From NCBI GenBank assembly GCA_963682055.1, contig OY821742.1, positions 2,317,816 through 2,381,815 on the forward strand: DNA of 64,000 nt, read 5' to 3'. The DNA comes from Primula veris (Eukaryota > Streptophyta > Magnoliopsida > Ericales > Primulaceae). How positions within the stretch are numbered: position 1 is the first letter of the stretch; each line of letters opens with the position of its first letter. Shown piece after piece: positions 36,147-47,194 of the stretch. Under the pieces are notes generated by a model. It did not search any database, was not told the origin of the DNA, and saw only the letters and a list, made by a program, of their open reading frames with translations. The translations under genes were made by a program, and so were the position numbers.

Positions 36147-36383
36147 ATACTCTAAGAGGCCGTATTTTTCAATTACAAAAAATGTGTTTTCATGCCAAAA
36201 CCGTAATTTCAAATTACAAACCGTAATTCAGAATTACAGTTTACTTTTAATTTTTTTCTTTCTTTTTTTATGAAAAATAAAATAAAAAAGAAAACCGTAA
36301 GAATTATGGCTTGTAATTACAATTTACGGTTTTGCATTGAAAACATGTTTTTTTGCATGGAAAAATACAGCCTCATACCCTAA
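36147..36383. mobile_element. Mutator-like MITE, 9-bp TSD (B2)
   Basis: Element 36156-36374 (219 bp), paralogous to the B1 MITE, with flanks ATACTCTAA (36147-36155) and ATACCCTAA (36375-36383). It was already present before the B duplication. Confidence 0.85.
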
Positions 36384-36434
36384 TTCACTCGGAACACTAC
36401 AATCCCTAGAGAGAGAGAGAGATTGAGAGAGGGA

Positions 36435-37574
36435 ATGGAGAAAAAGAAGATAGTGATCGTCGTTAGTGGTCAAGGTAAAATGAATGCTGGGGTATTCGAA
36501 TTCGAGGTAAGTATTAGGAAACATCACCCATCGGAAAAAATATACATTAAACCAGAAAAGGAAGCAGTGAAAGATGTTATCAGACCCATCGGGACTTTCC
36601 TTGAGCGTAAAAAAATACCACCGGTCAGGAAGTTGCACTATGGTGGCCCGACGTTTGGTTCATGTGTTATAGGGTCAGATCTATACATGATCCCCGACGA
36701 GAGGGATATGGTTGTTAATAAAGATGGTGATTTAGTTAGTAGACTCACACCATGTGTATTCAACCTCGTCAGTAGGCGTGAAGTTAATTATCCACTTTGT
36801 CCACTCGGGATGAAAATATATCCCCTTGTTGTAGCTGTAGATAAAAAGATCTATGCCTGTTCGTTTTCTGATTGTGTAGTCGACGTTGTCCCTGAACCCG
36901 CCTTCGAGACGCTTGATCCCATACATGGATCAACAATATGGAATGAGTTATGTTACAACTCTGTGTTTAACAACAAGTCCAACGTTTCGAAAGGTTACGT
37001 TGTGCTCGAGGATAAGTTCATACTTGTTTGCTTAGGTCATATGCTCATGAGTGATCCATATAACGGTTATATATTTTATTCTTTTAACACCAGAACCGGA
37101 TCATGGAAACCAGTGCGTCTTCCTCCAACTGAGGCTTATCTTCACCATAATTCAGGCCTTTATCTTCCTGTCATGAAAGACCAATCTGTCGTTATCGGTA
37201 AAAACATCTATATGTATTCCAGATCCGCTACTGAAAGGCTGATGGTGTTTTCTTACACTGATATTTCTCATAATGATCCGGATCATGATCTTGAGTTGAG
37301 CCCGGCCATAGAAGTTAAAGGCTTCAAAAGCATCGAAGAATACAGTGGACCATTTGAGCGGCTAATAACAGGTGTCGTTCTGAAAGTAGACCATCAAATA
37401 CTTTGTCTTATAAACACTGTGTGTATAGAAAACAAAAGTGTATTGCACATCTGTGTGACGTTCATTAAACTTGAGCGACGTGACTTTTGTACTCACCTCA
37501 GTGACTTTCGATGCCGCTTGGAGAACGGGGATCAGCTCCCTCACCCACGGATTGCGTCCTCTTTTGTACTCTGA
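36435..37574 (+). CDS. Kelch-like beta-propeller protein, function unknown (B2)
   Basis: Intact 379-aa paralog of the B1 gene. I chose the ATG at 36435 because it aligns with the B1 start; an in-frame ATG 12 bases upstream would add four residues (MREG) that B1 lacks. By-eye differences from B1 are N29K, Y68H, S69Y, K73T, S75G, G101V, K114R, T128I, F129Y, Y173C, A182S, S201G, Y210N, S234A, D257N, G267E, L270M, A293E, V302E and V316L, with none in the last 63 residues. The kelch-like unit at 212-230 is unchanged. Function is unknown. Confidence 0.75.
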   Translation: MEKKKIVIVVSGQGKMNAGVFEFEVSIRKHHPSEKIYIKPEKEAVKDVIRPIGTFLERKKIPPVRKLHYGGPTFGSCVIGSDLYMIPDERDMVVNKDGDLVSRLTPCVFNLVSRREVNYPLCPLGMKIYPLVVAVDKKIYACSFSDCVVDVVPEPAFETLDPIHGSTIWNELCYNSVFNNKSNVSKGYVVLEDKFILVCLGHMLMSDPYNGYIFYSFNTRTGSWKPVRLPPTEAYLHHNSGLYLPVMKDQSVVIGKNIYMYSRSATERLMVFSYTDISHNDPDHDLELSPAIEVKGFKSIEEYSGPFERLITGVVLKVDHQILCLINTVCIENKSVLHICVTFIKLERRDFCTHLSDFRCRLENGDQLPHPRIASSFVL

Positions 37575-39759
37575 GTAATATTGCTTCCCCTTTTGTTTGT
37601 TTTGTGCCTTTCTTGCCTCAAAGCCCCGCTAATCTACTCTCATCTGCTATCAATGTTCTCTTGAAAAATAAGTTCAAGATATGCTATATACTGTTGTCTC
37701 TTTAAGGAACTAACTACACATCTTATAAAAAGTTAAAAACTGAGCTTGACTGGTGGGCGAAATGATATGTTTATTAGGGCTTGCCCAGGGCTTTAGTTTG
37801 CTCGGTGAAACTCTAGTTGCCAATTCTGTCATTCAGTTTACTTCCTTAGACAGATAGTGTTATTATAGAGAACACCATTCTCTAGAGAAAAGCTTAAATC
37901 AACTTATTTGCTTTTTCCTGTTAGTATGAATTCTAATTCATTCGGTTTGAGAGCCAATTGGCTGCAATAATTAGTGTAATGTATGAAAAACAAGTGTGCA
38001 CTAAAAAGAAGGCGAACCATCTATGTCAGTTAGACTACTAAGATTAATACAACTTCAGTATAGCTGCTTGCGGGTTAGCAGCCCAAGGCTGCAACCCGTA
38101 ATGTGGCAAAATCTGATTGTCTGAACACAGTTTTGTTGTATCTTTAAAGAACAGACTACACTAGCCCGTTAGTGAGTTGTGCTGTTCCAAGATTTTTGTT
38201 GGCTAGTATAGCTAGGATCTTGTGTTTATTATCAGTGATGGCCCAAAGCTTTGCCTTTTCTGTTTTAAGCCAATTCTTTATTATTTTTTTAAAAAATTTG
38301 AGGCTTGTTAATGTTGTACATAAAATGGGGGAAACATTTTTGTTGATATATTAACCCCTTCCTAATGTTACTTGCTTTCTCTTTGACTTGGATTCTTGAG
38401 TAGCCTCTCGGCATTTGTTTAAGGTCATAGGAAACCCATTCTAAATCAAAGTTGCATAACACCCGACCATAGCTCTCAGAGTGTTCTTAGAATTGATGTT
38501 TGATCTAAGATCACATTCAATATACTAGCCGGTGTGCCCACGCGATGCATGGTGTAATTCGTATACGCTTTCTGTTCCTTCGTCTCTTTTAATTTCTTTC
38601 CATTAGTTTATTGAATGACTATGTCAAAGAAATTGAATGAAAATTAAATTGGAAGCCGTAAAACCAAAATTGAAAGAAAATAATAATTATATGAATAAGT
38701 AATAATATTATTGCAAAACAAATGTTGTCTTACCTGTGATTCTTAATAAAGAAATTGGTACATAATGCTTTGTGATATTGACTTTAAAATCATAAAATAT
38801 ACTTTAGAGAGGGAGAGAGAGTGGGTGGAGAAAAAATGTGTGCAGTATAATGGAAGAAGGAGACGTACTGTTTTTGGGGAGGAACGGTTTATTTTCAGTT
38901 TTTTTTTTTTTTTTGAATTTAAAACTGTTTTATTTGTAAATAATAGTACATGTGTGTCAGTAATTTTTCAAACTATCAAGGTTTATTTATAAATAATTGT
39001 TTTAAAGCTTAATAAACCATTTTCACATAAATAATAGTATGAAGTATGATGTACCCTCAGAGGCTCAGTTTCCTTTAGAGTCCTTGATACATAAATTATG
39101 AAACATAGACATTAATATTTAATATGGATAACGATACCAATATAAACCCCTAGAAGAGCTTGACTACCTTACTTGCCTCTGTATAAACCCCAAAAAAACT
39201 CATCTTAAAACTATATGGATGTTTTTCTTAATTAACCTAGGATCATTAAGATACAGTGTTTGTATGCTACAAAGCTTGCAAGTGAATATGAAGTTGCGCA
39301 GGTCTTTACTTGCGCCGTTATGAGGTAAATTGTACCAAGTAATTGAGGACGTATCTCGGATAAAAGAGAGGTGGTAGAAAAACCATCTGCAATCATACAT
39401 GGTAGCATGTTTGTTCTTACGTTCATATTGATATGATATGATATCATTTTTATTTTTTTGAAGATTAATATGATATGATATCATGTGCAAACCAGAAATC
39501 CATCTAACTTCTAATAGAATCATGTTTGATCAATATTTGTGGATACCGGAAATCATGGTAATATGACTCTTTCGGTTCTTCTAATGGTTTACAATATGTT
39601 TTTTCCGCACATTTTTGCTTGACCAGGCATCAAAAGAAGGGAAGTGACCGCCATAGACGAAGAGCCGGTTCGATGGATGACTGGTATTCTGATTCGGGCA
39701 TCCATCGGCATATAGAAGAAGATTACTACTGGACTGTTTGACAGGAGAGAGAAGTACAT
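37575..39759. other. 3' flank of the B2 kelch-like gene, no further gene seen
   Basis: Near-identical to 28470-30646. The only notable indel is an extra AGTTAAAA near 37730. Divergence rises again after about 39595. Confidence 0.6.
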
Positions 39760-39991
39760 GCTTGTTGTGTTTTTTTCTTTTGGAAAGAAATAGCATTTTT
39801 CATGCTTCTCTTTTCTGCTGAAGGTTTTGGTTGGATAATGTACTGTTGGTTAGTTACACCTATATATTCTCATTCCTATTTCACTGGTTTCTATCTCATT
39901 TCTCTTTTTGTGTGTCACTAGTTTAGTACCAAATAGATTTCCATAATGTGTATCTGATAAGTCATACATCCAAACTTCATTTATAACTTTC

Positions 39992-40135
39992 TTTTTTTTT
40001 TTTTTTTGAAAGGTAAGCATAGTATTAAAAGAACCAAAAGACCTATTCTGACATGCAGAATAGGCGAAAGAATTCGGATCCGACCAAGGGACGAAATTTC
40101 CCTGTAGCATCTCCGACTTCTTAAAAATATTATTT
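39992..40135 (-). mobile_element. LINE 3'-end fragment
   Basis: A poly(T) run (39992-40007) is followed by GAAAGGTAAGCATAGTATTA, which on the minus strand reads as a LINE tail (TAATACTATGCTTACCTTTC plus poly-A). The A1 paralog lacks it. No clear TSD was found, and the far boundary is approximate. Confidence 0.5.
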
Positions 40136-40140
40136 AAGAC

Positions 40141-40454
40141 CGCATGACAACTAAAAACACTGTGGTTATACGACCTTGTAAATAATTTGGATGTATGACT
40201 GCATAAAAAGAGCTGAAATTTCGTCCACTTTAGAACTTCAAGCCTTTCCATATTGGAAAACAAAAAAGATAAATGAACGGCGGAATCTGAGGTGAAAGTA
40301 GATAAACTGAGATTAGTTCTCAGAGTTTCTTACCTTGATACTCCATTTTATGTATGGTGGCACCTTGATACTCCATTTTATGTATGGTGGCATGGTGCTA
40401 TCGCCTATCGCATGACAACTTAAAACACTGTGCTTATAGGACCTTGTAAATAAT
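40141..40454. repeat. Local direct repeats in A2
   Basis: A 46-bp direct repeat (CGCATGACAACT...TTGTAAATAAT) occurs at 40141-40186 and 40409-40454. Between them a 30-bp unit (ACCTTGATACTCCATTTTAT start) is duplicated head-to-tail at 40332-40361 and 40362-40391. Neither duplication exists in A1. Confidence 0.85.
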
Positions 40455-40547
40455 AAACGGGGTTCTATACACTAGGCATGCCTAAACCTGCATATCAAAC
40501 CAAAGTCTACTAGCCCGGTAAAGATGCTTATGTATTGCTAAATGTGT

Positions 40548-40710
40548 TACTACAAAAAAATATCCAAATAACGACGGGATTAGTGACGATATTTTTTGTT
40601 ACGAGCTTATTAACGACAGTTTTTGTGACGACTTTGTGACAGTTTAGTCAATTTGCGACAGATTTGTGACAGTTTTTGACTCTCACTAAATCAAACATTA
40701 TTTTGTATTG
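40548..40710. mobile_element. CACTA-like MITE/terminal fragment
   Basis: Starts TACTACAAAAAAATATCC, carries ACGACGG, GTGACGA and GTGACAG words, and ends ATTATTTTGTATTG. It is clearly related to 13779-13959 in the PME intron. Confidence 0.55.
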
Positions 40711-41931
40711 TCAGACAAGTATTTTCGCACCCGTGCCTTGCATATTGTGTGCGTAAAGAAAAAAAAAAATCATAGTTTTTGACGTTTGTGAAAGAGTTTG
40801 AAGTGGGATAGCGGTCTTTTGCGAGTTACATTTTTTCAGGTAAATTTCCATTGTCAGATGAAGATGCCAAAAACTAGTATACGCCATTTTGGATCTCACT
40901 GGAAAATATAGCTTCTGGAAAAAGTGTCCTCTAAAGTCTAAACTCCATACATGAAAATATATTTTCACCAAATCTTTCACACATCTCAATTGAAAGAGTT
41001 CAAGGGAATATCCAACATGAAACAGGAACAGAAACCAATCGAATAAGCTAAAATCTTGGCTTCTAGAGCCAGATCTAAGGAAAGGTACTTAGTTTTGGCT
41101 CATCAGTTACCTACAGTTGTCTATAAAGTATAAACAGAATTAGTTTCCAGAATGTGTATATAAAAAAACCAGAACAATTAATTAATTATGTGCTAATTGT
41201 AATGTAGCTTTTAAAAACTGAGAGACTTGAATTATCTTTTGGGAAGTGTTTTCGATTTGTGCTCAACCTTATTTTTCAATGGAAAGTCATTGTTAATTTG
41301 AACTTTGATCGCATGATCGCATTGTCATACAAGCCCGATTATTTCCAATATGAGGGGACTAAAACCTAGCCATAACCTCAAATAAGTATTAATTATATCT
41401 TATAGAGAACAATTAAAATGCAAGGACAAAGCAATTATATAAACTTCAAATTGTTTGAGTTTGTAGGCGGTTCAGGTAAAAAATTCTTGATTTTCATCCT
41501 CCTTAATTATCATTAATCTAAGCCTACCAAGATTAACGTAAAAATAAAATCCTACATGCTAATTATTCAGCTTCCATATGTATGCATCACATGAATTTGA
41601 ACCTTAATAATATTCAAGCGATGTAGTGAAGTAAACCATGATTTGTGTGTTTGTCTAGCTACTTGTTAACTCTACAAGACAACCATTTTCTTATCCATAT
41701 GAAAATATTGCCTAAGTTTGTTTTCCCTTAATGTTAAGATTTTATTTTTTTTAAGCAACAAACAACTTCTACATTTCATATGAACCATGGGACCAAACCC
41801 AGCTTAAGAGTTACATTAGTCTGTGATTAATTTTTTTCGCACTTTCCTTGACGTTTATGTAGGTATTTGATGATCCTAATGAAGTCTTTTTTCATCTGGA
41901 ATGCATACCCGATATTGTGTTTTTGTGCTAG
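40711..41931. other. A2 non-coding sequence
   Basis: Aligns with A1 around the empty site of the LINE (near 41010) and with 20400-21020. No gene is seen. Confidence 0.6.
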
Positions 41932-42110
41932 TTTTTTTTTTTTTTTTTTTTTCTTTTTAAGTAAGGGCTCCAAATTTTATTAATGAAAATTATAGATAAA
42001 AAGTGGGACAAAACCCCAACAATGGTTTGAACGAATAAAAACCGATACGATGAAACGAAAATCTTAACTCTCTAAAAAACAAAGGAGCCCTATTATGCTG
42101 CAATTTGAGG
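41932..42110 (-). mobile_element. LINE 3'-end fragment
   Basis: A long poly(T) run (41932-41952) is followed by sequence that reads on the minus strand as a LINE-like tail (CATTAATAAAATTTGGAGCC). It is absent from A1. TSD and upper boundary are not determined. Confidence 0.45.
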
Positions 42111-42211
42111 GGGAAAATTGCTAATAAAAGTCATATCTCAAATCAAAATAGCTTAAAAGCTTTTATTTCTCTTTATCCGCTATCCTTATAACTGTTCTTA
42201 TAACACCAAGA

Positions 42212-43600
42212 CACTGCAAAAAAAAAAAAAACAGTTAAAAGAAGACGGATTAACTACGGATTTATTACAAACAAATTAGTAATACAAATTTGCGACGGAT
42301 TAACTACGAAAATAAATGAGTTGACCGAACGTCGGAGGGTGTTGAAAATAATAAATAATTCTCAACATATTCCGTATTCAGCTAAGTTCCACAAGTTTTG
42401 TAGGTATTTAATCGCTATTTCATAGCTATTTCAATTGTATAGATAAATAGGTTTTTATTATTTCACATTCACACATTTATTACAAACAATCTCTCTCAAT
42501 CTCAATGATCTCATCCATATCCACATATCTCCATATCTCCATAAAATAAAGTAATTTTCTAATCATAATTTATTTTAATTGTGTTTTACAATAAATGTTT
42601 CTCCACCTAAATGTTAATGCGATTGTCTACTTCCACAATTAAATATTTGACAAATTTTCTTCTAACTTTACAAATACCATACAGTTCATATTGGATGAGT
42701 TTATTTCCAAAAAAGAAATTGTTACCGGTTTAGGCCATTTATCAGGATAGTTAAAACAACAAATTTAATTGTGTTAAATGCTAATCATTATATATTTCTA
42801 TATTTTTTCAAATATTCCGTATCACTTATACATTGAAAAATATTAATCATTAATTACATACCGTTTTAATAGTGATGGGTAAGTCAATTACAATTATTCA
42901 TCATTAAATACATAATTCAATAATAACGGTGTTAGACAAGTGTAATTTTCTAAAATAAAATTTCAAATACAGTTTTACTATGTTATATTAAAATAATGGT
43001 GTTAGACAAACTTACATTTCTTTTTACTTATGTACTGGGATTATAAAGAACAAATTAAAGTCAATATTCTCATTGAATAAAATTATTTTCTTTAATATAA
43101 ATGAAATGGGCATAAAATAATTGGTTTTAATCATATAGCATTTAAAATAAACGCAAGCATACAATATACAATGCAAGTTAAAATGTGAAATGATTATCAT
43201 CTTACTGATTAATATACTATATTGGATTAAATTATTCTTACTTTACTTAGTATATTAAGAAGATTATACATATTTGTACAGGGATAAAATGAGTAATATT
43301 CTCCGACAATGGATGTATGCACGGATAGGTCCTGATGGCGGCCTTTCGGAACACTTTCGCTTAGGTGTAGATGATTTCATAAATTTTGCAGTTAAAAAGG
43401 GTAAATGTCTGAATGGAAATATGATTAGTTGCCCATGTGCTGCTAGAAGTTTCCAACTATGACCTCGATTATGTTAGCATTTAATGAAGAGCCACTTGAA
43501 CCAACCATGTGCGAATCAGAGTCACATGAAGTGGAAAATGTGTTTGATGAGGACGTATCGCACGAACAAGATTGAGTAATAATTTAGTATTAATGAACGG
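42212..43600 (+). mobile_element. CACTA (En/Spm) transposon fragment
   Basis: Begins CACTGCAAAAAAAA, a CACTA-like terminus, then GACGGATTAACTACGGAT-type subterminal words. It contains the transposase-associated domain remnant at 43274-43462. The right terminus was not found. The whole segment is missing from the A1 paralog, so it arrived after duplication A or was lost from A1. Confidence 0.55.
43274..43462 (+). pseudogene. CACTA transposase-associated domain fragment
   Basis: A 62-codon frame with RQWMYARIGPDGG, VDDFINFAVKKG and NGNMISCPCAA. The W-M start, the (D/E)FINFA helix and the CPC zinc-ligand motif are the marks of the N-terminal transposase-associated domain of CACTA elements. The final CVNC-type zinc ligands are lost (CAARSF), and the frame stops before any TNP2 transposase domain, so it is a relic. 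Confidence 0.65.
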
Positions 43601-44348
43601 ATGTATTATCAAAGCGATCTAAAATGTGCTGTTTTGAAACTCAAAATCTCAAAATTCAGTGATTTGAGCACGGGTTAAACTAGCAAACCAAAACGAGCTC
43701 AAAATCCAGTGCTTTTGTGCTAAGTTAAAAAGAAAAATTGCTAATACATTCTCAACGACTTAAAAACGCTCATATTATTATTGAAGAACAAAGGGCAAAA
43801 AGTACATAATTTCAGTGTCCCTCGAACATGCAAATTAAAATAATTCAAAGTCAAAAATGAGTTCCCAAGTTCACAAGTTCATATCCTACCCTACATACTA
43901 TATATATATTAACCAAGAAGATGTAAATTTTAGACATAAAAAAAAATTCATGTATGAAATATAGATATAAATATTAAATATCATCCCCATACCTTAATAA
44001 TACTTTAACATTAGGACAGCAATAATAGCATTAGGTTTGGATGGCACAAGGGACAATAATGCCAGATGAGAAGAAAAAAATATGCCAAAACGTAAATTAT
44101 CAGGAATACAAGTTAATTAATGCCCACTTTTTTTGAATAAGAATTTATTACATAGAAAATAATTTTATATGTATATCAAAGATTGTAAAACGTTGCTTAA
44201 TTATATAAAAAAGGCATCACTTAAAAAATCATGTTACAAAGTTGACCATCTCAACTAACATTTCTGCTTAAATAATACTTGTAGTGTATATAATTATTTT
44301 ATCTCTCTTTCCACTAAAGTTTAGCAACAAGAAGACTTAGATATAGCA

Positions 44349-46577
44349 ATGGCTTCATCAACTGTTGAATCAAGTTCATCACCATATGACTTCTTTATTA
44401 TAAATTTATAATGAGTAATTTGTTGTGGATAAGCTAAATAAATTTACTGATCAACGTAATAAATTGTTGTGTATATTCTCAGGGGTTGAAAGTAGCGACG
44501 ATACCCCGTTGCAGAAACATGTTCGCTTTTTTGATCGAAACGGGGATGGACTTATACATCCATGGGAAACGTTTCAAGGTTTCTTTCTTATTTCAAACTT
44601 TTAATGTTTTCCTAAAGAAATGTCATTTTCATAACTAAATATCTGTAAGAGCCTAACTTGAGTTCATTGTTTTCTTTGTTGATTTAGGTTGTCGAGCGAT
44701 CGGGATGAACTTTTTTCTATCTTTAACTGCAGCAATTGTCGTCAATCCTCCACTTAGTTCCGCAACACGGCCGGTAATTCTCACCCTCTTTAATTCTACT
44801 GTACTCTTTGGTTAAACATATACCATTTGGAAAATATTCATTTAAATGCACTATTGTTATTTTCTTATTCCAGCAATAGACAATTTGCAGGGACAGAGAA
44901 TTAATTACCAGAACACTTATCCAAGGCAAACATGAGTCATATGAGATACCAAAGATGAAACTATAAAGTTTCATACCTTAGATATATGCAATTACCAAAG
45001 AGATTATCTAGTGATTTACTAGTACAACTAGAATTACATCGACATCGCGTTGAAGTTAAGGAATTTCAAGATTTGCATTTTATTATCAATATGAAGTAAT
45101 AACATGTAATGATCATGTTTGCAGGGTAAATCATGGAACGTGTTAAATTGTTTCCCCATTGAGGTGGAAAACATACACAGAGCCAAGCACACAAGCGACT
45201 CTGGTGCTTTCGACACCGAAGGAAGGTAATACTAATATGTTGTAAAACTAAAAGTTTGAAGTTTGACAATTATAACCTCTTAATTTGCATAATTTCGGAT
45301 CCACTACGGTTGGAGTATCGTTTTATAACACACAAATATGATGCCTCATAGCGTTTGATGCCTCTCGAATCAACCGCATAAAACTAAAATATTTTTTTAC
45401 CCGAAGTGTGCACCTACAACGGTAAAATATTCCTGTTCGAAAAAAAACTTCATAATATTCTATGTTGCTTTTGTAAGTCATTCTCGTTCGTAAGTTTCCA
45501 TGTTCCTGTCTATTTAGATTTTCCTTTTTGAAAGGTTTGTTCCGTCGAAGTTCGAGGAAATATTCAGCAAACACTCAAAAACTGTAGCCAACGCCTTGAC
45601 GGCAGATGAACTTGAAGAAATGCTCCAGGCAAATAAGGAACCTGCAGGTAGATTTGGGGACAAGTAAGTTTGATTTCTTATGTCAATATATCAAACATGT
45701 CAATTAATATTTCTTATTGAATTATTTCAATGAAATAAAAGGCATTCAAAATGGTTTTTCAATAGCTGGGTTTATTACAACTTATTACACACAAGGATCC
45801 ACTTTGATTCTACACATAAAACCAAACAATAAATAGGAAAACATAATAAATAAGAACCCAAAAACTGTGACGACCCAGATTTCCCGGAATGAATTTCTAT
45901 GGTGCGGTGTTGTGCGTCAATTACACATCGCCTAGATATGAGAATACTCGTGTGGTATATAAGCTTAAAGATCCATTTCCTATCAACAAAAACTTTTAAA
46001 GCCGTGCGGCACAATAGCGAGGACAGAACTTCACAGTTAAACGTTCTTAGCTGGGAGTAGTATCAGGATGGGTGACCCTCCTGGGAAATGGGTGACCCTC
46101 CTGGAAAGTTGTGTCTAAACGGACAATATTGTTGATACGGGCGTGACGATTCGGTCCGTTTGGGCCGGGTCGTTACAAAAACAGTACAAGAGTCGCATAT
46201 CCAACCAGTTTCATCAAGATGAAGAATGTAAATTAGACATTTCCATATTGCCTCAAAGATTTAAACAAAGTGCACAAAACACCTTCAACACTTTGTCAAA
46301 CAAATAAATGACAGCCCACTTCAACATATTAGACTATTAGTGTGCTGATCATCACGTCATTAACTACTGAAAAGTGATTAATGCATACATTAAGTAGATT
46401 TGCTAAATTGGTACTTATGATTGCAGGGTAGCGGCTTTCGTTGAGTGGAAGGTATTGTTTACACTTGCCAAGGACGAAAATGGTCTATTACAAAAGGAAA
46501 AAATTCAAGCATTTTATGATGGGAGTCTATTCGATCAATTGGCAAATGAGAGAGCTTCGGCCAAAAAAACGACTTAA
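44349..46577 (+). CDS. Caleosin, lipid-droplet peroxygenase (copy A2)
   Basis: Exon 1 from 44349 (see below), exon 2 44483-44578, exon 3 44688-44773, exon 4 45125-45225, exon 5 45535-45663, exon 6 46427-46577. Exons 2-6 join in frame with GT-AG borders. Caleosins bind calcium and heme on lipid droplets and oxidise unsaturated fatty acids using hydroperoxides. Visible features: EF-hand [12 protein letters not shown], candidate heme ligands in QKHVRFFD and [11 protein letters not shown], a hydrophobic segment ([13 protein letters not shown]) with proline knot ([10 protein letters not shown]) and C-terminal [10 protein letters not shown]. The canonical exon 1 donor of the paralog (AATG|GTAAAC) is replaced here; a weak GTTCAT donor after 44373 would give a 195-aa protein in frame. 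Expression is therefore plausible but start and splicing need transcript support. Intron 5 holds a Cassandra-like LTR. Confidence 0.82.
45861..46182 (+). mobile_element. Cassandra-like solo LTR with 5S rRNA-like core
   Basis: The LTR is 45866-46177 (312 bp). It begins TGTGACGACCC and ends GGGTCGTTACA (inverted ends) and is flanked by perfect AAAAC TSDs (45861-45865 and 46178-46182). The inner part matches 5S rRNA, the hallmark of Cassandra TRIM retrotransposons. Only one LTR remains, so it is a solo LTR. It sits in intron 5 of the caleosin gene, same strand. Confidence 0.85.
46021..46110 (+). promoter_or_regulatory. 5S rRNA-derived internal promoter region
   Basis: Segments CACAGTTAAACGTTCTTAG, GGAGTAGTA and AGGATGGGTGACC correspond to the plant 5S gene regions holding box A, the intermediate element and box C. 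There are substitutions in box A, and GGGTGACCCTCCTGG is duplicated (about 46070 and 46090). Whether RNA polymerase III still uses it is unknown. Confidence 0.7.
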
Positions 46578-47194
46578 ATTAATGTCTTTGTTTTTATTTT
46601 TAATCACGTATTTAATTAAGTTGACTTGTCTTTATTCACGAAATGATTTTCAAATTGTCGTTCGTTCCTTTTGTTACTCTATTAACTATGATTTGTAAGT
46701 GTTTGGTTAACCTTAATACTTAAAAACATCACTTCGTACCCTTTTTTTTTTATCCTTCGTAAAAAGGCATTGACAGACCTCCTTCTGAATGTAATTATTG
46801 TACTCGCGTTAACTTGGAAATTTTCCTTGAAAACATTATCCAGAAAAACTATAAAACACAAACAACATTTTGGTAAATGCTTGGAACATTGATATGTTTG
46901 AAACATCATCTGCAAAATAAAACACTCGAGACAACCGTAAGGTGTAAATCAAAATATCCAAATAATAGAGAGAAGAAAAGAGAGTAATACTATAAAGAGA
47001 CTGGATTAATTTGGTTAAATAGTCATATGAGTTTTTCCTGTAACGACAACAAACACTAAATTTGAACTTACAACAGAGCTTTCATTCGCACCTACCACCT
47101 AAACTAGTTTTAATTTTCCTGATAAGCTTTTCCACTTCGATAGTACAACAAGCCACTGAAAGAAGAATGTTTCTACCATGTAACGGGATACATA
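46578..47194. other. Intergenic between convergent caleosin and SKS genes
   Basis: AT-rich 3' flanks of two genes transcribed toward each other. No extra gene is seen. Confidence 0.6.

Larger units (their letters stand above)
35126..39759. repeat. Segmental duplication B, copy 2
   Basis: Direct copy of 26028-30646. The left breakpoint fuses the minisatellite of element M0 to the copia reverse transcriptase. The right breakpoint (GTACAT|GCTTG) joins directly to duplication A copy 2. Confidence 0.95.
39760..45745. repeat. Segmental duplication A, copy 2
   Basis: Collinear with copy A1 but without its LINE, solo LTR and 670-bp MITE. It gained its own insertions instead: LINE 3' tails (39992, 41932), a CACTA-like fragment (40548), CACTA transposase-associated sequence (42212-43600) and a Cassandra-like solo LTR. 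It starts with sequence matching the PME 3' flank, but no PME exon is present. Confidence 0.85.

Noticed and set aside
45861..46182. A genuine 5S rRNA gene
   Set aside because: The match covers only part of 5S, has many substitutions and an internal duplication, and is bounded by LTR ends with a 5-bp TSD, so it is a Cassandra-like LTR.
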